Below the pieces are notes generated by a model. It saw nothing but the letters and a program-made list of their open reading frames with translations. It was not told the DNA's origin and searched no databases. The position numbers and the translations under genes were made by a program. From assembly GCF_000373785.1 (NCBI RefSeq), contig NZ_KB892377.1:522934-586933 (forward strand): a stretch of DNA of 64,000 nt. Direction: 5' to 3'. The DNA comes from Erysipelothrix tonsillarum DSM 14972. Lineage in GTDB: Bacteria; Bacillota_I; Bacilli_A; Erysipelotrichales; Erysipelotrichaceae. Below, one piece after another: positions 8,160-17,380 of this stretch. The first letter of the stretch is position 1. Each line of letters opens with the position of its first letter.

Positions 8160-9935
8160 ATGTACTATTTCGCACTGCTTTTCCCGTTTATCGTTAATTT
8201 CATTCCGAAATTGACTAAAAAACAAAAGTTCTACTTGGCAACATTACCACTCTTTATTATTGTTATTTTTAGAGTAGGAGTAGGTACTGATTATTTTTCT
8301 TACGAATATCTTTATAATTTACAAAATGTAACAACATTTGGTAAAATGTTAGATCATCAAACCAATATTGAATTAGGTTTTAGATTTTTTATTTTTATTT
8401 TTAAATCTATTGGGTTACCATTCCAATTTTTCATTAGTTTCTTTGGTGTAATAACTCTTGGGTTTTTTATAAAATGGATTGATGAAACCTCAGATTCATC
8501 ACTTATCTCATTAATTCTATTTATTGGAATGTTTTTCTTTGTATGGAATTTAAGTGCAATTCGTCAAGGTTTAGTAATGGCCGTTGCATCTTATTATTTC
8601 TTTAATCCACAAAAAAATCTATCTCGAAAACAATCACTACTATTAGTATTCGTTTTATGCCTATTCCACATTTCGGCAATTTTCTATCTTCCTATTGTTT
8701 TCGTTTCGAAAAATATTAAGTGGACAAAGAAATCACTATTCATCATTTTGGGAATTTCATTCTTGTTTGCATTTATACCTTGGCAACGTATCTTAGCAAA
8801 CTTAACTTTCATTCCTGGGTATAATAAAATAACAAGTTATATTGATCCTCAAACCCACGTTTTAAACTTTGCGGGAATTGTCCGCATACTTTTTACCACC
8901 GTTATTATATATCACTATGAAGAAATTACAGATTCTGTGTTTAAAAAGTATATTGTTGATGCAACGCTTTTAGGGTTTGCATTATATTTTTGTCTTAAAT
9001 TCTCTGAAATAATTGCTGGTCGTACCACAATTTACACATTTATTTTATGTGTTATTGTATTTAAGTACATCCTTGATTTCTACTTTTTAAAAGAATCAAA
9101 AGTTTTAAACGGATTTATTTATACAGGACTAATATGTTTTACAGGAATGTTTTTATATAAAGATATTAATGGATATATGCATCAATCTGGTTATGCTGGT
9201 AATGACTCGTTTTTGAAATTTAATTCAATTTTTAATCGACCTGATTACAATCTTTACAATAATCGATTCACATACCTTACAACTCGTCATAAAGACTGTA
9301 AAGTAGAACGTGATGCATTCCTTGAAATACAAGAAACATATCCCACAACTGATACTTATAATCCTGATTTAACGTATTATCCAATGTGGGATGAAGGTCA
9401 AAAAGCATATGGAATTTTAGGATCCGACCACTCATGGATCATTGAACCTTATTTTAAACGGAAACCAACTGTATATGGTTCATTAGTTGCATATAATAAA
9501 AATGATGAAATAAAGGATGTTTTTAAGCAGACACATTACCTTGATTTATCTGGCGAACCACTAACGGATACACGAATTCAAGACGCAATAAGACTCGAAG
9601 CTGAAAATCGGCAAGAAATTGCATTACAACCATTTGAAGTGAAATCTTATGCTATTGAAAATTTATCAGAAAACATTACTACTTTATTCCCATTTAAAGA
9701 AGAAATTGTTAAGGTGGATTACATCGAATTTGAAAAACCTTATGCTTATAAAATTTTCGATATAGAATACATAAATTATCACTATTTTGTCTATGTAAAC
9801 GAGTCATTTGAACCAATCGTACCCGTTGTAAGTAATGAATTCTATCGTATTAGTCCCGAAGGTGTCATCACTGTAACGACATACTGTAATCAACGTTTAT
9901 ACAATAAAGATGGTTCTTTATTGTGGCAATATTAA
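8160..9935 (+). CDS. EpsG-like capsule polymerase with extra C-terminal domain
   Basis: Probable Wzy-type polymerase. The first ~340 residues are polytopic with the EpsG-family pattern: GVGTDYFSYEYLY after the second helix and IRQGLVMAVASYYF in the middle. The ATG at 8160 is chosen because GGAGG (8150-8154) lies five bases before it; an upstream in-frame TTG at 8148 overlaps this site. EpsG proteins are usually near 360 residues, but this one has 591. The extra ~240 residues are mostly soluble, rich in Tyr and Asp, and match no domain recognised here. Expected to act at the outer face of the membrane. Confidence 0.8.
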   Translation: MYYFALLFPFIVNFIPKLTKKQKFYLATLPLFIIVIFRVGVGTDYFSYEYLYNLQNVTTFGKMLDHQTNIELGFRFFIFIFKSIGLPFQFFISFFGVITLGFFIKWIDETSDSSLISLILFIGMFFFVWNLSAIRQGLVMAVASYYFFNPQKNLSRKQSLLLVFVLCLFHISAIFYLPIVFVSKNIKWTKKSLFIILGISFLFAFIPWQRILANLTFIPGYNKITSYIDPQTHVLNFAGIVRILFTTVIIYHYEEITDSVFKKYIVDATLLGFALYFCLKFSEIIAGRTTIYTFILCVIVFKYILDFYFLKESKVLNGFIYTGLICFTGMFLYKDINGYMHQSGYAGNDSFLKFNSIFNRPDYNLYNNRFTYLTTRHKDCKVERDAFLEIQETYPTTDTYNPDLTYYPMWDEGQKAYGILGSDHSWIIEPYFKRKPTVYGSLVAYNKNDEIKDVFKQTHYLDLSGEPLTDTRIQDAIRLEAENRQEIALQPFEVKSYAIENLSENITTLFPFKEEIVKVDYIEFEKPYAYKIFDIEYINYHYFVYVNESFEPIVPVVSNEFYRISPEGVITVTTYCNQRLYNKDGSLLWQY

Positions 9936-9944
9936 GGAGGCTCT

Positions 9945-11150
9945 ATGAAAATACTATATTTGAGTTCAACTAATTCTGGTATGCATCGACACAGTATTTA
10001 CTTTGATTTATTGACAGAGTTTAAAAATAATGGGCATGATGTCACGATAGTCTATGCACGCGAAAAGCGCCTAAACCAAGCCACTGAATATTATGATCAA
10101 TTTAGAATGCATTATTTAGGAGTTAAAACCGGTAATTTAACAAAAAACAGTAATCTGATCGATAAAGGAATTGCTACTTTACGCATTGATTCTCAATTCA
10201 AGCGTGCTATAAAGAAACATTTATCACACGAAACTTTTGATTTAGTGCTTTATTCTACACCACCAATAACGCTCTTAAAAACAGTGAAATATTTAAAGAC
10301 TAAGAACCCTGATTCTGTTCTTTATTTAATGTTGAAGGACATTTTCCCTCAAAATGCAGTTGATTTGGGGTTCATGAAACAAAATGGACCGATTCATCGT
10401 TTTTTCTCATTTAAAGAGCGTAAATTGTATACGATGTTTGATGTAATTGGAACTATGTCACCGGCAAATTTAGAATATATGAAGAAACAACATCCTTCGA
10501 CAACGAATAAACTTGAAATTCTTCCTAACGCGCTTGCTATCAATCCCGATAATACCCTAGAAGAGCCGGTTTCGATTCGTGAGACTTATTCAATTCGAGA
10601 TGACCAAACAATTTTGCTATATGGCGGTAACTTAGGAGCACCACAAGCGATTCCATTTGTAATTGAATGCATCGATCGAATTAAAAATGATTCGCGAATT
10701 ATCTTTCTAATCGCTGGATCTGGTGCGAAAGCAGACATGATTACTTCATTTATTCAAGAAAACAATATTTCGAATACACTTTTTCTAGGGCAACTTGAAA
10801 GTAAGGTATATAATAGTCTTGCAAGTCAGTGCGATATCGGTCTAATTTACTTAGATTATCGTTTTACCATACCCAATTATCCGCAGCGACTCTTAACATA
10901 CTTGGAAGCCGCAAAGCCAATTGTTTGTGCGACGGATGTTGTTACAGACATTGGAAAGATTGCTGAGGCGAATAACTATGGTATGCGTGTTGAAAGCAAT
11001 GATGTCGAAGCATGGTACCAAGCAGTTGATACCTTAGTATCAGATAGTGATTTACGGAAAAAAATGGGTGCAAATGGTCATCATTATTTAATGAATCATT
11101 ATACTGTTGCACATGCATATAACATAATTATAAAACACATGGGAGCGTAA
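9945..11150 (+). CDS. GT4-family glycosyltransferase, WbuB-like
   Basis: 401 residues with GT-B fold features: N-terminal KILYLSSTNSGMHRHS and NNGHDVTIVYAR, and a C-terminal donor domain with YGGNLGAPQAIPFVIE and YPQRLLTYLEAAKPIV. It resembles WbuB-type enzymes, which are commonly found beside fnlABC/capEFG genes and add FucNAc. It lies 9 bp after the polymerase and 3 bp before capE. Donor and acceptor are not provable from sequence. Confidence 0.88.
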   Translation: MKILYLSSTNSGMHRHSIYFDLLTEFKNNGHDVTIVYAREKRLNQATEYYDQFRMHYLGVKTGNLTKNSNLIDKGIATLRIDSQFKRAIKKHLSHETFDLVLYSTPPITLLKTVKYLKTKNPDSVLYLMLKDIFPQNAVDLGFMKQNGPIHRFFSFKERKLYTMFDVIGTMSPANLEYMKKQHPSTTNKLEILPNALAINPDNTLEEPVSIRETYSIRDDQTILLYGGNLGAPQAIPFVIECIDRIKNDSRIIFLIAGSGAKADMITSFIQENNISNTLFLGQLESKVYNSLASQCDIGLIYLDYRFTIPNYPQRLLTYLEAAKPIVCATDVVTDIGKIAEANNYGMRVESNDVEAWYQAVDTLVSDSDLRKKMGANGHHYLMNHYTVAHAYNIIIKHMGA

Positions 11151-11153
11151 AAT

Positions 11154-12167
11154 ATGTTTAAAGATAAAGTATTACTCATTACAGGCGGAACAGGTTCATT
11201 TGGAAATGCTGTTGTGCGTCGTCTTCTAAAAGAAGAAATAAAAGAAATTCGAATTTTTTCACGAGATGAAAAGAAACAAGATGATATGCGAAAATTTTTC
11301 AATGATGATCGCTTAAAATTTTATATTGGTGATGTCCGCCAAAAAGAATCCTTAATACATGCAGTTCGTGGTGTTGATTATATTTTCCATGCTGCTGCAT
11401 TAAAACAAGTTCCTTCTTGCGAGTTCTTCCCAATCGAAGCGGTAAAAACTAACGTGATTGGAACGGATAACGTCTTAGAAACTGCAATTGATTGTGGGGT
11501 TGAACGTGTTGTCTGTCTTTCAACTGATAAAGCCGCATACCCAATCAACGCGATGGGGATTTCAAAAGCAATGATGGAAAAGACCTTTGTAGCTAAAGCA
11601 CGTATTGCCAAAGAAACGAATACGGTAATTTGTGGTACTCGTTATGGAAATGTTATGGCATCACGTGGATCAGTAATTCCATTGTTCTTAGAGCAAATTC
11701 GTAATGGTAAAGAACTAACCATCACAAATCCACATATGACACGATTCTTAATGAGTCTAGATGAGGCTGTCGAATTAGTACTGTTTGCTTTCGAAAACGG
11801 TGAACCAGGAGATTTATTTGTTCAAAAATCACCTGCGAGCACCATTGAAGATTTAACTCAAGCAATTGTAGAATTAACAGGTTATGAAAAAGGCACCCGC
11901 ATTATTGGAACACGTCATGGTGAAAAACTTTACGAAACACTTCTTACAAAAGAAGAATTTGAAAAAGCTGAAGATTTAACGGATTACTATCGTGTTCCTA
12001 TGGATCAACGTGATCTTAATTATGATAAATACTTTATGGAAGGTGAAGAAATCCATGAAGAACGAGAATATAACTCACACAATACTTATAGACTCAATGT
12101 AGAAGAAATCAAGGCTAAGTTAGTTAATCTTTATGAGATTAAAGATGAATTGAAGGATATGATGTAA
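11154..12167 (+). CDS. capE: UDP-GlcNAc 4,6-dehydratase/5-epimerase, CapE (FnlA) family
   Basis: First step toward UDP-L-FucNAc: 4,6-dehydration and 5-epimerisation of UDP-GlcNAc. 337 residues, an extended SDR with the NAD loop ITGGTGSFG (near residues 9-17), the AALKQVPSCEFFPIEAVKTNV segment typical of FlaA1/CapE proteins, and the NAMGISKAMMEK active-site region with Lys in place of the classical YxxxK context. It is followed with no gap by capF and then capG, the standard three-gene order. Confidence 0.93.
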   Translation: MFKDKVLLITGGTGSFGNAVVRRLLKEEIKEIRIFSRDEKKQDDMRKFFNDDRLKFYIGDVRQKESLIHAVRGVDYIFHAAALKQVPSCEFFPIEAVKTNVIGTDNVLETAIDCGVERVVCLSTDKAAYPINAMGISKAMMEKTFVAKARIAKETNTVICGTRYGNVMASRGSVIPLFLEQIRNGKELTITNPHMTRFLMSLDEAVELVLFAFENGEPGDLFVQKSPASTIEDLTQAIVELTGYEKGTRIIGTRHGEKLYETLLTKEEFEKAEDLTDYYRVPMDQRDLNYDKYFMEGEEIHEEREYNSHNTYRLNVEEIKAKLVNLYEIKDELKDMM

Positions 12168-13277
12168 ATGAAAATTTTAATTACAGGTGCTTCAGGTTTT
12201 GTTGGGAAAAATTTAAGTGCAACATTAAAGTACTTAGGTCATACGATACTATCGTTTGATCGCGACAACACAATCGAAGATTTACATGAGTACTCACGTC
12301 AAGCTGAAGTCGTGATTCATTTAGCTGGAATTAATCGTCCCAAAAATCCCGAAGAATTTACAAAGGGGAATGTTGGGTTTACAGAAACCTTGTGCAATGC
12401 TTTAGCAATGCACCAAAATGATGCCCCCATCTTCGTATCATCAAGTATCCAAGCTACTCTTGACAATGAATATGGTAAAAGCAAACGTGAGGGTGAAACG
12501 GTTTTAATCAAACATATGGAAGCTACTGGTGCTAAAGTTTGGATTTACCGCTTTTCAAACTTATTTGGAAAATGGTCCCGTCCAAACTACAATTCAGTCA
12601 TTGCAACATGGTGTCATGCTATAGCACGTAATGAACCGATTCAGATCAATGATCGTGCGATAACTCTTAATCTTATGTACATTGATGATGTTGTGCTTGA
12701 ACTTGTTCGTGCAATTAATGGCACACCATCCATTGAAAATGGTATCTACTGTACGGTTCCTACATCTTACAATGTTACTTTAGGGGAGATTGCAGATTTA
12801 CTTGAATCTTTCAAAACTTCACGCAGTACCTTATATGTACCTAATCTAAGTGATGGCTTCGAAAAAAAATTGTATAGTACTTATTTATCCTACTTACCCA
12901 AAGATAATTTTAATTATTTTCTTGATATGAAATGTGATGATCGAGGATCATTTACAGAATTTCTGAAATCACCCGAGCGAGGGCAGGTAAGTGTCAATAT
13001 TTCCAAGCCAGGTATTACTAAAGGGAATCACTGGCACCATAGTAAAAATGAGAAATTTCTAGTAGTATCCGGAAGTGGCTGCATCCAGTTTAGAAATATT
13101 TTCGATTCAGAAATTATTGAATATCATGTATCCGGGGATAAACTTGAAGTCATTGATATCCCAACAGGATATACGCACAATATTATTAATACTGGTGAAA
13201 CAGATCTTATTACTGTAATGTGGGTTAACGAACCGTTTAATCCCGATGAACCAGATACGCACTATTTGGAGGTTTAG
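12168..13277 (+). CDS. capF: CapF (FnlB): SDR reductase with C-terminal cupin domain
   Basis: Second enzyme of UDP-L-FucNAc synthesis, which acts on the 4-keto intermediate and uses NADPH. 369 residues: N-terminal SDR with ITGASGFVGKNL, and a C-terminal cupin (about residues 255-369) with the metal-site residues GNHWHHSKNEKFLVVSG and the YTHNIINTG strand. This two-domain arrangement is specific to CapF/FnlB. It abuts capE and capG directly. Confidence 0.93.
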   Translation: MKILITGASGFVGKNLSATLKYLGHTILSFDRDNTIEDLHEYSRQAEVVIHLAGINRPKNPEEFTKGNVGFTETLCNALAMHQNDAPIFVSSSIQATLDNEYGKSKREGETVLIKHMEATGAKVWIYRFSNLFGKWSRPNYNSVIATWCHAIARNEPIQINDRAITLNLMYIDDVVLELVRAINGTPSIENGIYCTVPTSYNVTLGEIADLLESFKTSRSTLYVPNLSDGFEKKLYSTYLSYLPKDNFNYFLDMKCDDRGSFTEFLKSPERGQVSVNISKPGITKGNHWHHSKNEKFLVVSGSGCIQFRNIFDSEIIEYHVSGDKLEVIDIPTGYTHNIINTGETDLITVMWVNEPFNPDEPDTHYLEV

Positions 13278-14402
13278 ATGAAAAAACTAAAAGTTATGAC
13301 TGTAGTGGGTACGCGACCCGAAATTATACGCTTATCCGCTGTTATTAATCGACTTGAATCAAGCGAAGCAATTGAACACATTCTTGTTCATACAGGTCAA
13401 AATTATGACTATGAATTAAATGAAGTATTTTTTAATGATTTCAAACTTAAAAAGCCAGACTATTTCTTGAACACTGCGACAGGAAAACCAATTGGAACAA
13501 TCGGTAATATCCTGATTAATATCGAACCAGTTCTCGAAGAAGTAAATCCAGATGCTTTTCTAGTATTAGGTGATACGAATAGTTGTCTATGTGCAATTGC
13601 TGCGAAACGTAAACATATTCCGATTTTTCATATGGAAGCCGGTAATCGTTGCTTTGATCAACGCGTTCCAGAAGAAACGAACCGAAAAATTGTCGATCAC
13701 ATTTCAGATATTAATTTAACGTACAGTGATATAGCACGTGAATACCTCCTTCGTGAAGGCTTATCTGCTGACCGTATCATCAAAACAGGGAGCCCAATGT
13801 ACGAAGTCATTAATACACGTCGTGAGGATATCGCCGCAAGCACAATTCTTGAATCTTTGGATTTAACCAAAGGGCAATACTTTGTCGTTTCTGCGCATCG
13901 TGATGAAAACATTAATTCTGACAAAAACTTTTTAAATCTTGTTGAAAGTCTTAATGCTGTGGCAGAAAAATATCAAATGCCTGTTATTGTAAGCACGCAT
14001 CCACGTACTAAAAATATGATTGATGCTAAAGGTGTTTCTTTCAATCCTCTGGTTAAGATTATGAAACCGATGGGTTTTAATGACTATGTTAAGCTACAGG
14101 TAGATTCAAAAGCGACACTCAGTGATAGTGGAACGATCAGTGAAGAATCATCAATTCTTGAATTCAAAGCCTTGAATCTTCGTGAAGCACACGAACGTCC
14201 TGAAGCCATGGAAGAAGCCTCAGTTATGATGGTTGGTCTTGAAAAAGAACGTATACTACAAGGACTTGAAGTTCTCGAAACACAAGAACCTTCAACATTG
14301 CGACACGTTGCTGATTACAGCATGCCTAATGTATCTGAGAAAGTTCTACGGATTATTATCTCTTATGTTGATTATATAAACCGTACTGTTTGGAGTAAAT
14401 AA
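13278..14402 (+). CDS. capG: UDP-N-acetylglucosamine 2-epimerase family, CapG (FnlC)
   Basis: Last enzyme of UDP-L-FucNAc synthesis, a C2 epimerase. 374 residues; VVGTRPEIIRLSAVI at the N-terminus, HTGQNYDYELNEVFF, MEAGNRCFDQRVPEETNRKIVDHISD and SDSGTISEESSI are the hallmarks of the WecB/CapG fold. The stop overlaps the next start codon by one base. Confidence 0.93.
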   Translation: MKKLKVMTVVGTRPEIIRLSAVINRLESSEAIEHILVHTGQNYDYELNEVFFNDFKLKKPDYFLNTATGKPIGTIGNILINIEPVLEEVNPDAFLVLGDTNSCLCAIAAKRKHIPIFHMEAGNRCFDQRVPEETNRKIVDHISDINLTYSDIAREYLLREGLSADRIIKTGSPMYEVINTRREDIAASTILESLDLTKGQYFVVSAHRDENINSDKNFLNLVESLNAVAEKYQMPVIVSTHPRTKNMIDAKGVSFNPLVKIMKPMGFNDYVKLQVDSKATLSDSGTISEESSILEFKALNLREAHERPEAMEEASVMMVGLEKERILQGLEVLETQEPSTLRHVADYSMPNVSEKVLRIIISYVDYINRTVWSK

Positions 14403-15574
14403 TGAAAGTACTATTTGTTAACTCAGTATGTGATTACGGAAGTACTGGTAAAATTGTACGTGATTTAGCGAATGGTCTCAAAAAGCAAGGTCACGATGTT
14501 TTGATATGTTATGGTCGTCATCAGGCAAAAGATGATATCGATACTTTTTATATCGGCGATAAAGTCGCAACGTATAATCATGTATTGATGACACGGCTTT
14601 TCAACCGTCATGGCTTGCATTCAAATCGTGCCACTCGAAAGCTAATTCAAAAAATCGAAACATATCAACCCGATATTATCCATTTGCATAATATCCATGG
14701 ATACTATTTAAATGTCAAAATGCTATTTGATGCTTTAAAAAACTATGAGGGAAAAATATACTGGACATTCCATGATTGCTGGCCAATTAGTGGAAGCAGT
14801 GCCTATTTTGATTATAATGGATGCAAAAAATGGGATGATGGGTGTGTTGAATGTAATTCAACGCGAGATTACCCCGAGGCATTATTTATAAAGCGTCAAA
14901 AACAAAATTTCAATTGGAAAAAACAATCGTTCAGTGGTTTTACTAACCTAACTTTAATCACACCTTCTGCATGGCTAAAGGATTTATTGGCCCTAAGTTT
15001 TCTAGCGGGATATCCATGTGAAGTGATTCATAACGGAATTAATACGCAATTATTTAAGCCAACAGAAGATGCAAAGCTTACTGAAAAATATCAAAATAAA
15101 CGAGTTTTACTTGGTGTTGCAAGTATTTGGGAGCAACGAAAAGGTTTGGAAGACTTTATTAAATTGAACGCGATGATCATTGACGAAGAAAAGATTGTAC
15201 TTATTGGTTTGAGTGAAGAACAGCTTAAAACACTTCCCGCATCAATGGATGGTGTTTTAAGAACTGACAGTGCCGAACAACTTGCTGCTTATTATACCTT
15301 AGCACATCGCTTTTTAAACCCAACGTATGAAGATAATTATCCAACGACAAATGTCGAAGCATTGTGTTGCCACACTCCCATCATCGCTTATGATACCGGA
15401 GGAAACAAAGAAGTTGCCACAGAACCCTATATGACAATTGTTCCTAAAGGCGATGTGAACGCACTCTATCAAGCAATTAAATCCGACTCAGAAGTATGCT
15501 TTGATGATTTTGACCATTTAAAGTATGATTCCAGCTTGTTTGTAGAAAAAACACTTAAGTTATATCAAAAGTAA
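14402..15574 (+). CDS. GT4-family glycosyltransferase, WcaC/WbuB neighbourhood type
   Basis: 390 residues, GT-B fold. VFGTG-type N-terminal region reads FVNSVCDYGSTGKIVRDLANGL; HLHNIHGYYLN and the WTFHDCWPISGSSAYFDYNGC segment are typical of colanic-acid-like GT4 enzymes, and FLNPTYEDNYPTTNVEALCC carries the EX7E-like donor site. Its start overlaps the capG stop (ATAATG), so it is translationally coupled. It is the last gene before the terminator-like repeat that precedes the phosphocholine genes. Confidence 0.9.
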   Translation: MKVLFVNSVCDYGSTGKIVRDLANGLKKQGHDVLICYGRHQAKDDIDTFYIGDKVATYNHVLMTRLFNRHGLHSNRATRKLIQKIETYQPDIIHLHNIHGYYLNVKMLFDALKNYEGKIYWTFHDCWPISGSSAYFDYNGCKKWDDGCVECNSTRDYPEALFIKRQKQNFNWKKQSFSGFTNLTLITPSAWLKDLLALSFLAGYPCEVIHNGINTQLFKPTEDAKLTEKYQNKRVLLGVASIWEQRKGLEDFIKLNAMIIDEEKIVLIGLSEEQLKTLPASMDGVLRTDSAEQLAAYYTLAHRFLNPTYEDNYPTTNVEALCCHTPIIAYDTGGNKEVATEPYMTIVPKGDVNALYQAIKSDSEVCFDDFDHLKYDSSLFVEKTLKLYQK

Positions 15575-15577
15575 TTG

Positions 15578-15633
15578 AAAAACCTCTGTTCAAATGTTAG
15601 AATTAGTATATAAAACTGAACAGGAGGTTTTTT
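15578..15633 (+). promoter_or_regulatory. Inverted repeat combining capsule terminator, lic promoter and lic RBS
   Basis: AAACCTCTGTTCA (15580-15592) pairs with TGAACAGGAGGTTT (15617-15630), with one bulged base, and a T run follows. This can terminate the upstream transcript. The 24-base loop contains a -10-like TATAAA (15609-15614) and the right arm contains the AGGAGG ribosome-binding site for the gene starting at 15635. RNA reading through would hide that site; RNA starting near 15621 would not. The two-way behaviour is an inference. Confidence 0.6.
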
Positions 15634-15634
15634 T

Positions 15635-17380
15635 ATGTTTTCAAAATTTTATATTCTTAGGTCTTTATTAGAACAAAAAATTTCATCACAACGGGAATTA
15701 AGTAAAGTTACAAATTTTTCATTAGGTAAAGTTAACACGTTATTGAATGATTGTATCAATCTTGGTTATGTAAATGAATTTACAATAACACAAAAAGGAA
15801 TCGATTTTTTAGAAGATTACAAAGTTGATAATGCCATTATTATGGCCGCGGGATTTGGTTCACGATTTGTTCCTTATACATACGATACTCCAAAAGGGCT
15901 AATGGAAGTTCATGGTGAGCGCATGGTCGAGCGCCTTATCAAACAGCTTCAAGAAGCGGGAATTCAAACAATTTATGTTGCGGTAGGGTATCTTGAAGAA
16001 AAATTCGAGTATCTCGTTGATAAATTTGGTGTGGAACTTATTAGAAATCCGGATTTCAACCGATATAATAATATTTCAACCATATATCATGCACAAGATG
16101 TAATGCGGAATACGGTTATTATGCCCTCAGATATTTATATTACTCAAAATATCTTTCATAAGTACGAATTTAGATCATGGTATGCAACCACTCGATTTGA
16201 AGGTTACACCGATGAATGGACTGTTTCTACAGGTCAAAATCAGTTGATTACGGAAATTGAAATTGGTGGTACCGATGCTTTGGGCCTTTATGGACCAACA
16301 TTTTTTGATGCCAAAACTTCTGAACAACTTATCGAAGCTGTAAATCAAGATATTAAAATTGCTGGAAAAGAACAATATTATTGGGAAAATTCTTGGTTAG
16401 ATCGTTTGAATAAAATCCATATTCACTCTAATGAATTCGGACCGGATACGATTTATGAATTTGAGTGCATTGAAGAGTTACGCGTATTTGATACATCATA
16501 CATCACCGAAACGAATAATGAAATGATTAAGATTATCTGTGAAGTATTTAATATATCATCTAATGAAATCACCGATATAAAATCTATGAAAAAAGGAATG
16601 ACGAATGATTCATTCATCTTCACAGTAGATAAAAAAACCTACGTTTTTAGAGCTCCAGGTAAGGGTACTGACAAACTCATTAACCGACGTCAAGAAGCAG
16701 AGGTATATAAAGCAATTGCGCCTCTAAAATTGTCAGACAAAATTTACTATATCAATCCTGACAATGGATACAAAATATCACGATACTATGATAATTGTGA
16801 ATCTATCGATGAACATGATATTCCAAAAGCATTCGAAATTCTAAGAAAACTCCACAATAGCAATATTAAAGTTGATCATTCATTTGATTTAGAGGAACGG
16901 ATTAACCATTACATGCAGCTGTGTAAAGATTCAAACGCAATATTTTTTGATGATATTGTTGAGGTTCGAGCACTGATTGATCAAGAATTATCTTATCTCA
17001 AGTCACTATCGCGCCCTAAAGTCCTTTGTCATATTGATCCAGTAGAAGTTAATTTTGTAAAATTATATGATGGTTCTTTACGCCTTCTGGATTGGGAATA
17101 CGCAGGGATGGCTGATCCTATTTTAGATATCGCTATGCATTCAATCTATTCAGGTCACCAAGAAACACGCATTCTAGAATTATTGGAATTATATTTACAA
17201 CGAAAACCAACAGAACAAGAATGTAAGGTGCTCTTTATGTATGTGAGTCTATCCGGTTTCTTATGGGCACTCTGGTCCCAGTTTAAACAAGCGAGCGGGG
17301 AGTCTTTCGGAGCTTATGCCTTAGAACAATATCAATATGCACAAAAATACGCATATTTAGCATTATCAATGGAGGACTAG
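15635..17380 (+). CDS. licCA: Winged-helix / LicC cytidylyltransferase / LicA choline kinase fusion
   Basis: 581 residues in three parts. Residues 1-66 look like a MarR-type winged helix (LEQKISSQRELSKVTNFSLG). Residues 67-290 are a nucleotidyltransferase (IIMAAGFGSRFVPYT, DTPKGLMEV) fitting LicC, which makes CDP-choline. Residues ~300-575 are a LicA-type choline kinase, with LCHIDPVEVNF (Brenner-like catalytic loop) and LLDWEYAGMADPILDIA (metal-binding). AGGAGG precedes the ATG but lies in a hairpin arm. licD and licB follow. The fused protein would carry out two consecutive steps from choline to CDP-choline; the winged helix may bind DNA or only aid folding. Confidence 0.9.
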   Translation: MFSKFYILRSLLEQKISSQRELSKVTNFSLGKVNTLLNDCINLGYVNEFTITQKGIDFLEDYKVDNAIIMAAGFGSRFVPYTYDTPKGLMEVHGERMVERLIKQLQEAGIQTIYVAVGYLEEKFEYLVDKFGVELIRNPDFNRYNNISTIYHAQDVMRNTVIMPSDIYITQNIFHKYEFRSWYATTRFEGYTDEWTVSTGQNQLITEIEIGGTDALGLYGPTFFDAKTSEQLIEAVNQDIKIAGKEQYYWENSWLDRLNKIHIHSNEFGPDTIYEFECIEELRVFDTSYITETNNEMIKIICEVFNISSNEITDIKSMKKGMTNDSFIFTVDKKTYVFRAPGKGTDKLINRRQEAEVYKAIAPLKLSDKIYYINPDNGYKISRYYDNCESIDEHDIPKAFEILRKLHNSNIKVDHSFDLEERINHYMQLCKDSNAIFFDDIVEVRALIDQELSYLKSLSRPKVLCHIDPVEVNFVKLYDGSLRLLDWEYAGMADPILDIAMHSIYSGHQETRILELLELYLQRKPTEQECKVLFMYVSLSGFLWALWSQFKQASGESFGAYALEQYQYAQKYAYLALSMED

